Shown in pieces: positions 58,760-64,000 of a DNA stretch of 64,000 bases; position 1 is the stretch's first letter, and each line of letters starts with the position of its first letter. A model generated the notes under the pieces. That model worked only from the letters and a program-made list of their open reading frames with translations, was not told the origin of the DNA and did no database searches. The stretch covers positions 62,001 to 126,000 of the forward strand of contig JAKFEW010000042.1 of assembly GCA_036675505.1 (NCBI GenBank), written 5' to 3'. Source of the DNA: JAKFEW01 sp036675505. GTDB taxonomy: Bacteria > Cyanobacteriota > Sericytochromatia > S15B-MN24 > JAQBPE01. Both the position numbers and the translations under genes were made by a program.

Positions 58760-59106
58760 GGATTACCTCCCAATGTGTTTCAATTGAATTAGATGGGTGA
58801 CAAAATATATTTACCTGACTAAAAATAAGAAGTAATGATCATAAATCACGCCGTAATTGATACTGTTGTCACACATTGTGATAATTAAAATCAATTAGAA
58901 CAGCAGCCACACTTATCAATGCGACTACCTTGTTCAATAAATAAAGAATTCAAGTTAGATCAAACTCAACTAATGAGTTATGATCTGACTTAAATTGTAT
59001 GTTTATGCATCTAAAAAGTCGCTGCAGGCGGCAGGATACCGCAACAACAGTCGGTGCAGGCTTGGTCGAGCCTTCCTGCAGGCTTCCTGGAGGCCGTCGC
59101 TGATGA
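58760..59106. other. AT-rich intergenic island
   Basis: Bases about 58780-59015 are strikingly AT-rich compared with the GC-rich surroundings and contain no open frame of note. The region holds a long imperfect inverted repeat (listed separately), a shorter one TCACA-CAT-TGTGA (58871-58883), and many short TAAT/ATTA tracts. It lies upstream of the lipoprotein gene and after the stop of the kinase at 59107, both on the minus strand, so it most likely holds the lipoprotein's promoter. The 59016-59106 part returns to GC-rich DNA with GCAGG repeats. Confidence 0.7.
58947..58996. repeat. Imperfect 22-bp-arm inverted repeat in the AT-rich island
   Basis: The left arm (58947-58968) and right arm (58974-58996) flank a 5-nt loop ACTAA. 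The inner part AACTCA/TGAGTT is perfect. The outer part pairs AATTCAAGTTAGATCA with TGATCTGACTTAAATT, with two mismatches and a one-base bulge. It may be a regulatory hairpin, an attenuator or the remnant of a small mobile element. Confidence 0.7.
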
Positions 59107-60624
59107 TCAGCGCAGCGGCAGCGTGAACCAGAACGTGCTGCCGAGTCCGACCACACTCCTCACGCCGATTTCGCCACCATGGGCCTCGACGATCGCCTTG
59201 CTGATCGAAAGCCCCAGGCCGGTTCCACCGCTCCGACGCGCCGGTCCCATATCAACCTGGCTGAACGGCTGGAAGAGCTTGGGGAGGTCCGCATCTGCGA
59301 TGCCGATGCCGGTATCGCGGACCTCTGTCAGCAACCGCTCGCCCTGCGGCGCGACGCGAACCGTGATACGGCCGCCGCGCGGCGAGAACTTCACGGCGTT
59401 GCCGATCAGGTTCGTCAGCACCTGGGCGACCCGATCGTAGTCGAGACAGGGCTCCGCGTGCGCTTCGATCTCAGTTGTCAGCGTCTGGTGCTTCTCCGCC
59501 GCGATGGGCGCCATCGCGCCGGTCACGTCCTCGATCAGCTGCCGGATATCGGTAGGTTCGCGATCGAGCTTGAGTTTCTCCAGGCGGAACGATGCGAGAT
59601 CCAGGAGGTCGTTCACGAGGCGACCCATTCGGTCGGCGCTTTGAATGATGTTGGCCGCGTACTGGCGCTGCGGCTCCGGGAGTGGACCGGCCATGCCGCT
59701 CGCCATCAGGGTCGCGAAGCCCTTCATCGCGTTGAGGGGCGTGCGCAGCTCGTGGCTCACGATCGACAGGAACTCGTCTTTGTGGCGGTCCAGGCGCCTG
59801 AGCTCATCGTTGGCGTTCCGGAGCGTTTCCACGGAATCCCCGACGCGCGCCGCCATCGTGTTGAACGCCCGGGCGACGTGCCCGAACTCGTCGTCTCGCG
59901 CGATGGGCACGCGCGCATCGAGCCTGCCTGCCCCCATGGCATTCGCGGCGGCCTCCAGGCTCTCGAGCGGGCCAAGCACGCGCCGGCCGGTCGCGAGCGC
60001 GAGGATGAGCGCGGTCGGGATCGTGACGAGGGCAGCGATGAGCATAGCGAGTTTGATCAAGTTCTCGGTGGCATTCACCTCGTCATGGTGCGCGTCGATT
60101 TGCCTGCGCCGGCGGGCGATCAACTCGTCGAGCAAGGGCAGCCAGCGGGCCTTCAACGCCCGACCTTCCGTCAGGTGCAGCCGCTGGGCGGCGACAACAT
60201 TTCCATGAGCGATCAAGGCGTCGATCTGGCTCGCGTAACGCTGGTACGACTCGCCCAGCATCGTGATTTCGGCAACCAGGGCGTCGTCGAGCGGCGAGCC
60301 ATGGCGAGCGACCTCGGCGAGGGTTCGCTCGTAGGCCCGCGCAAGCGCAGGTGCCGAGTTTTCCCGGCCCCAGGATTTGGCGTCGATCTTCGGCGCGAGA
60401 AGGCGGCCGCGCGTGAGGATGATCTCCTGGTCGGCCAATGTACGCAGGCGATAAGCGGCCTCGATCATGGCGAACCCTTCGAAGAACTCCATGTCCTCGG
60501 TCCTGCTCATGTGGTGGATGCCCCAGGTGCCGAGGCCCATCATGCTCGCGAGCGCCAGGACCTGGAAGCCCAACGAGGCGATGATCATGGAACGCGCGCT
60601 GGAAAAGGTCCTCGTGTGGGTCAT
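59107..60624 (-). CDS. Sensor histidine kinase
   Basis: This is a 505-residue membrane kinase. Two transmembrane helices (about 13-34 and 193-213) flank a helical periplasmic domain of about 155 residues, like four-helix-bundle sensors. HAMP follows (VLGPLESLEAAANAMGAGRL). The HisKA box is IVSHELRTPLNAMKGF. The ATPase boxes are NLIGNAVKFSP (N), DTGIGIADADL (G1) and GGTGLGLSISKAIV (G2). It lies back to back with the OmpR-type regulator at 60693 (68 bp apart, divergent), its most likely partner. Confidence 0.92.
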   Translation of the reverse strand: MTHTRTFSSARSMIIASLGFQVLALASMMGLGTWGIHHMSRTEDMEFFEGFAMIEAAYRLRTLADQEIILTRGRLLAPKIDAKSWGRENSAPALARAYERTLAEVARHGSPLDDALVAEITMLGESYQRYASQIDALIAHGNVVAAQRLHLTEGRALKARWLPLLDELIARRRRQIDAHHDEVNATENLIKLAMLIAALVTIPTALILALATGRRVLGPLESLEAAANAMGAGRLDARVPIARDDEFGHVARAFNTMAARVGDSVETLRNANDELRRLDRHKDEFLSIVSHELRTPLNAMKGFATLMASGMAGPLPEPQRQYAANIIQSADRMGRLVNDLLDLASFRLEKLKLDREPTDIRQLIEDVTGAMAPIAAEKHQTLTTEIEAHAEPCLDYDRVAQVLTNLIGNAVKFSPRGGRITVRVAPQGERLLTEVRDTGIGIADADLPKLFQPFSQVDMGPARRSGGTGLGLSISKAIVEAHGGEIGVRSVVGLGSTFWFTLPLR

Positions 60625-60692
60625 CGTGCCCCTCCGGGCCGCCGGGGCGGGCGGGACTTGCCACCAGCCTCGCCTGGACTGAACATGGGCCC

Positions 60693-61397
60693 ATGCGAAT
60701 CCTCATCGTCGACGACGACGACATGACCCACCAACTCGTCACCGCCGTGGTCCGCGTGTTGGGCGACCACCAGATCGACCGCGCGATGGACGCGATGGAG
60801 GGTCTCGAACTCGCTCGCCGGACCACGCCGGATCTCGTCATTTCGGACATCAACATGCCGGAAATGGACGGGCTGGCGTTCGTCGAGCACCTGAGAAAGG
60901 TGCCGGAGTTGGCTTACGTGCCCATCTTGCTGCTCACGGCGCGCGCACGAACGGAAGACAAGTATGAGGGCTTCCTGCGCGGCGCCGACGATTACATGAC
61001 GAAGCCCTTCGACGTTATGGAACTCCAACTGCGCATCAAGGCCCTGCTCCGGCGAGCCGCCGGCGCAGGTGGCACGACCGCCAAGGCGGAGCCGCCCTTG
61101 ACGGTGGGTCGGATCGCGGTGAACCTCCGACGATCGTCGCTGAAGGTCGGGGAGACCGAAGTACGGCTCACGACGTCGGAGCTCGCTATCTTGCGCGATC
61201 TCGTCGAGCACGCCGACGAGCGCGTGGCGCCCGAGGAACTGCTGACTCGCGCCCTCGACTACCCGCCGCGGGTCGGCAACCCCCAGACCATCCACAGCCA
61301 CATGCGAAACATCCGGGCCAAGCTCCGACAGGCGGGGCTCGACCCGGGGTTCCTGACGTCGTCGCACCAGGGCTACATGCTCATCAGCACGCCCTGA
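60693..61397 (+). CDS. OmpR/PhoB-family response regulator
   Basis: This is a 234-residue DNA-binding regulator. The receiver has RILIVDDDD, the phosphoacceptor in LVISDINMPEMDG, Thr in LLLTARAR and Lys in DDYMTKPFDV. The C-terminal winged helix reads VRLTTSELAILRDLVEHADE and TIHSHMRNIRAKLRQAGLDP, ending with the GYMLIS beta-hairpin. It is divergent from the kinase at 59107-60624. No strong Shine-Dalgarno site was seen. The last codons and the stop lie in a 21-bp tandem duplication. Confidence 0.93.
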   Translation: MRILIVDDDDMTHQLVTAVVRVLGDHQIDRAMDAMEGLELARRTTPDLVISDINMPEMDGLAFVEHLRKVPELAYVPILLLTARARTEDKYEGFLRGADDYMTKPFDVMELQLRIKALLRRAAGAGGTTAKAEPPLTVGRIAVNLRRSSLKVGETEVRLTTSELAILRDLVEHADERVAPEELLTRALDYPPRVGNPQTIHSHMRNIRAKLRQAGLDPGFLTSSHQGYMLISTP

Positions 61398-61427
61398 TAC
61401 CGCCAGAGCACGCCCTGATACCGCCAG
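61386..61427. repeat. Perfect 21-bp tandem duplication at the end of the OmpR-type gene
   Basis: The unit AGCACGCCCTGATACCGCCAG occurs twice in succession (61386-61406 and 61407-61427). The first copy contains the TGA stop codon, so the second copy lies just outside the gene. The exact identity suggests recent slippage. Confidence 0.9.
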
Positions 61428-61695
61428 CGGCGTTGGAGAGGTCCTGACCCCGTAGCCGGGCGAGGCAAGCGGTGCCGGAGATTGGCGGGCGAGTCGTTGC
61501 AACATGGGTGGCCTCATGGTGCCTGATCCGCCCACGCGGATCCAGGGGTTTCTGGCAAGCCGCGATCGGCGCCACGCCGCTCGGATGCCTCCCGTCTGCA
61601 GCCTCTCTGCAGGCGATCTCCCGGATGACCTCAGGCCAGGGCGGACGGGGGCATGCGACCATGATTGGTCTCCACCGACCCTGAGGAGGAGCCCC
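61398..61695. other. 298-bp intergenic region between regulator and kinase genes
   Basis: Apart from the second copy of the 21-bp duplication, nothing was recognised. It holds no clear terminator, no good promoter and no open frame with a ribosome-binding site. GC content is close to that of the genes. The downstream kinase begins with GAGGAGGAG just before its ATG. Confidence 0.5.
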
Positions 61696-63306
61696 ATGCG
61701 TCCGATGACCCTTGCGACCCGGCTCGCGCTCGGCTATGTGGCGGCGATCGCCGCCCTCGTCACCGTCGTCGCGATCACGCTCGTAAGCTTCCAGGCCGCT
61801 CGCACGCAGACTTCAGCGGTCCATGACAATCACATTCCCAGCATCGATGCCGCCAAACGTCTGCTCGTACGCCTCGAGCGTATGGAAAATGCCGAATTCA
61901 TGTACTTCGTCCCGAACCAGGAGATAAAGGCCTGGACCACCCGATTCGATCAGGACGCGCGAGAGTTCGATCAAGCCTTCGTCGACGCCGAAGTCGTGTC
62001 CCATTCGTCCGAAGAGATCGCGCTCTACGCCGAGATGGGCCGCCACTACGGCGCGTTCATTCACGTCGACGCCCGGATGCGCCGACTGCTTGCGGCCGGT
62101 CGGTCCAACGATGCGCGGAACCTGAATGCCACTGAGTCACTTGAGGCGATCAGCGACCTCCGCGAGGCCGCACGAAGATTCTACGCGCTCAACCTCGCGG
62201 AGTCCGCACGCGCCCGCGCGGCCGCCGACGATGCCCTCGGGCGTATGGCCGGCGCCGCGCTGTCCGTCGGCGCCATCGGTGTGCTGGCCGCCCTTGGGCT
62301 TTGGCGCCGAGCGACGCGGGCGCTCGTGGAGCCCGTCCAGGCGCTCCGGCACGCGAGCGAGCAGCTGGCCACCGGGAATTTCGTGAGGGTCGAGCACCCG
62401 GCGGCGGCGCGAACTGTCGAGCTCGCATCTCTCGAGGCCGCCTTCAATCGGATGGCCGCCGAGTCGCAGGGGGCCCGCGAGACCCTGGAGCACGAGGTCG
62501 CGGCGCAAACCATCGACTTGCGCGACGCCAACCAGCAGCTCGAATTACTCGTAGACGAGCTCCGCTCGCTCGACCGCATGAAATCCAATTTGCTCGCGGT
62601 CGTGAGTCACGAGCTCCTCACGCCGATCAACATCATCATGGGTTTCGCGGACCTGCTCGACGACGACCCGGCTGGCCAGCTGACGTCGGCGCAACGGGAG
62701 GCCGTGAGAGAAATCCTCGCCGGGTCCGAGCGGCTCGCACGCATGGTCCGCAACACGCTACTTTACGCCCGCCTCGAGAGCGGGGGGATCACGCTGGTCG
62801 GTACCGCCTGCCCGCCCGACGACATGCTGGCGTCTGCGGCTGCGCGAGCCGCGACGGCCGCCGCGAACGCTGGCACGCAGCTTGCCTGGACCGCGGAAGC
62901 CGACATGCCTGCCGCGTGGACGGATCCCGAGCGCCTCGCCCAGGTGCTCGACGAGTTGATCGACAACGCCGTAAAATTCGCCGGCGCGGGTGGTCATGTT
63001 TCGGTGACCGCCGCCGCCGAGTCAGGCGAAATCGCCTTCGAGGTCAAGGATGACGGGCCCGGGATTCCAGCGGAAATGTTGGCGCGGATCTTCCAACCAT
63101 TCTTCCAAAAGGATCTCACGAGCACGCGAGTGCATGGTGGACTCGGACTCGGGCTCGCCATCGCCCACCGCCTGGTCGCCAAGATGGGCGGGATGCTGAT
63201 GGTGGCCTCGAAGCCGGGCGAGGGGGCAACGTTCCGGTTCACTGTCCCGCGCATGGGGCGGCCTGCGCATCCTCGCCCACGTGAAACGGCCGACGCCGAC
63301 ATCTGA
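61696..63306 (+). CDS. Sensor histidine kinase
   Basis: This is a 536-residue membrane kinase. Two transmembrane helices (about 10-32 and 185-205) flank a helical sensor domain rich in Glu, Arg and Met (LLVRLERMENAEFMYFVPNQ). HAMP and a coiled coil follow (ANQQLELLVDELRSLDRM). The HisKA box is VVSHELLTPINIIMGF. The ATPase boxes are ELIDNAVKFAG (N), DDGPGIPAEML (G1) and GGLGLGLAIAHRL (G2). The ATG at 61696 is chosen because GGAGGA precedes it by 5 nt and the first helix follows at once; an earlier in-frame start lacks both. It may share the OmpR-type regulator just upstream, or be orphan. Confidence 0.9.
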   Translation: MRPMTLATRLALGYVAAIAALVTVVAITLVSFQAARTQTSAVHDNHIPSIDAAKRLLVRLERMENAEFMYFVPNQEIKAWTTRFDQDAREFDQAFVDAEVVSHSSEEIALYAEMGRHYGAFIHVDARMRRLLAAGRSNDARNLNATESLEAISDLREAARRFYALNLAESARARAAADDALGRMAGAALSVGAIGVLAALGLWRRATRALVEPVQALRHASEQLATGNFVRVEHPAAARTVELASLEAAFNRMAAESQGARETLEHEVAAQTIDLRDANQQLELLVDELRSLDRMKSNLLAVVSHELLTPINIIMGFADLLDDDPAGQLTSAQREAVREILAGSERLARMVRNTLLYARLESGGITLVGTACPPDDMLASAAARAATAAANAGTQLAWTAEADMPAAWTDPERLAQVLDELIDNAVKFAGAGGHVSVTAAAESGEIAFEVKDDGPGIPAEMLARIFQPFFQKDLTSTRVHGGLGLGLAIAHRLVAKMGGMLMVASKPGEGATFRFTVPRMGRPAHPRPRETADADI

Positions 63307-63374
63307 ACAGGCCATTTGCTCGACCGCTGGCGCGGCCTGGCCGGCCCGGTATGATCGACGCGGAGGGATCCCGC

Positions 63375-64000
63375 TTGGCGTTCTCGCACCTGCTCGCGAG
63401 CCTCGTGATCATCTACCTGGCGGCCCAGCTCGGCGCCGAGCTGGCCGAGCGGCTGCGCGTGCCTGCGGTGCTGGGCCAGCTGGTCGGCGGTCTCGTCGTC
63501 GGGATGAGCGGGTTCGCGTTGCTCGATCCACAGGCCGAGCCGATCCACCTGCTGGCCGAGGTGGGCGTGATCTTGCTGCTCTTCGAGGTCGGGCTCGAGA
63601 CCCATATCGACGAGCTGACCCGCGTGCGAGGCCAGGCGCTCGTCGTCGCGACGATCGGCGCTATCGTCCCGTTTACGCTGGGACTGGGCGTGGCGCTCGC
63701 CTTCGGCCTGTCGCCGTTGGCCGCGGCGTTCGTCGGCGCAGGCCTTTCGGCGACCAGCATCGGCATCAGCGCCCGCGTGCTCGCCGAGCAGTGCATGCTC
63801 ACCTCCCCCGTCGGGACGATCATCCTCGGCGCCGCGTTGATCGACGACGTGATGGGGGTGACGCTGCTCTCCGTGCTGGGTGAGCTCGCGCGCGATGACC
63901 TGATGGGCGCAGCTCCGATGGTGCTGACGCTCGTCGCCTCGTTGGGATTCCTGGTGCTGGTGATCGCCTTCGGCCGACCGGCCGCCGTCGCGCTGGTCGG
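63375..64000 (+). CDS. Kef/NapA-type cation:proton antiporter (CPA2 family), 3' end outside window
   Basis: This gene is truncated by the window edge; 208 codons are visible. The membrane protein shows the CPA2 pattern: LRVPAVLGQLVGGLVVGMSG, EVGVILLLFEVGLETHIDEL, ATSIGISARVLAEQ and the ion-binding Asp pair ALIDDVMGVTLLS. Such proteins exchange Na or K for protons. The TTG at 63375 has GGAGGG 7 nt upstream. An in-frame ATG at 63351 would add 8 residues without a ribosome-binding site. A C-terminal TrkA-N domain, if any, would lie outside the window. Confidence 0.9.
   Translation, partial: MAFSHLLASLVIIYLAAQLGAELAERLRVPAVLGQLVGGLVVGMSGFALLDPQAEPIHLLAEVGVILLLFEVGLETHIDELTRVRGQALVVATIGAIVPFTLGLGVALAFGLSPLAAAFVGAGLSATSIGISARVLAEQCMLTSPVGTIILGAALIDDVMGVTLLSVLGELARDDLMGAAPMVLTLVASLGFLVLVIAFGRPAAVALV

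Noticed and set aside
58871..58883. TCACA-CAT-TGTGA resembling a CRP/FNR site
   Set aside because: The arms are in the reverse order to the CRP consensus TGTGA-N6-TCACA and the spacing is wrong.

Overview
The window is about 64 kb of GC-rich DNA from a Gram-negative (diderm), non-photosynthetic bacterium. The diderm call rests on a BamA/TamA-type POTRA protein next to TamB, seven lipoproteins with clear lipoboxes, a Spy-like periplasmic protein and a porin carrying an N-terminal S-layer-homology (SLH) domain. SLH porins, a rimO-pgsA pair, TTG/GTG starts with strong Shine-Dalgarno sites and one Bacillus-type LexA box suggest a deep lineage such as the non-photosynthetic relatives of Cyanobacteria (Sericytochromatia/Melainabacteria). 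That placement is inference and was not tested by phylogeny. No rRNA, tRNA, CRISPR array, insertion sequence or prophage was seen, so this looks like a chromosomal backbone with lineage-specific genes mixed in.

Layout. 1-6 kb: outer-membrane biogenesis (BamA/TamA-like fragment, TamB). 6-17 kb: uncharacterised genes, namely lipoproteins (one with octapeptide repeats and a propeller, one with EF-hands) and a same-strand trio of cytoplasmic or inner-membrane proteins (HEAT/TPR, one-helix membrane protein, 600-residue coiled coil). 17-25 kb: ABC-2 exporter, infA, lepB, pgsA, rimO, icd and two lipoproteins. 25-29 kb: a four-gene operon with a YbdK-type carboxylate-amine ligase, a circularly permuted ATP-grasp, a second ATP-grasp and a secreted protein, probably making an undescribed amino-acid or peptide conjugate. 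30-36 kb: HD-GYP protein overlapping an odd ABC transporter, a TPR protein, orphan urocanase, EEP nuclease/phosphatase. 37-39 kb: etfBA behind a hairpin-rich leader. 39-44 kb: ParB-like and ExeA-type ATPase pair, SLH porin, UgpC/MalK-type ATPase. 44-47 kb: EF-hand lipoprotein, a small gene pair behind a LexA-type palindrome, an SDR without its catalytic tyrosine, a small hypothetical gene. 47-52.6 kb: TldE/TldD, MFS exporter, and a Spy/ECF-sigma/anti-sigma module. 52.8-63.3 kb: signal transduction (three histidine kinases, two response regulators, a LysR regulator) interrupted by an AT-rich island. The window ends inside a Kef/NapA-type antiporter.

Intrinsic terminators and imperfect hairpins sit between most convergent genes; several hairpins contain the stop codon. 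Start codons were chosen by Shine-Dalgarno position, and several are TTG or GTG with a purine-rich site about 6 nt upstream. All functions are read from motifs; no database search was possible.
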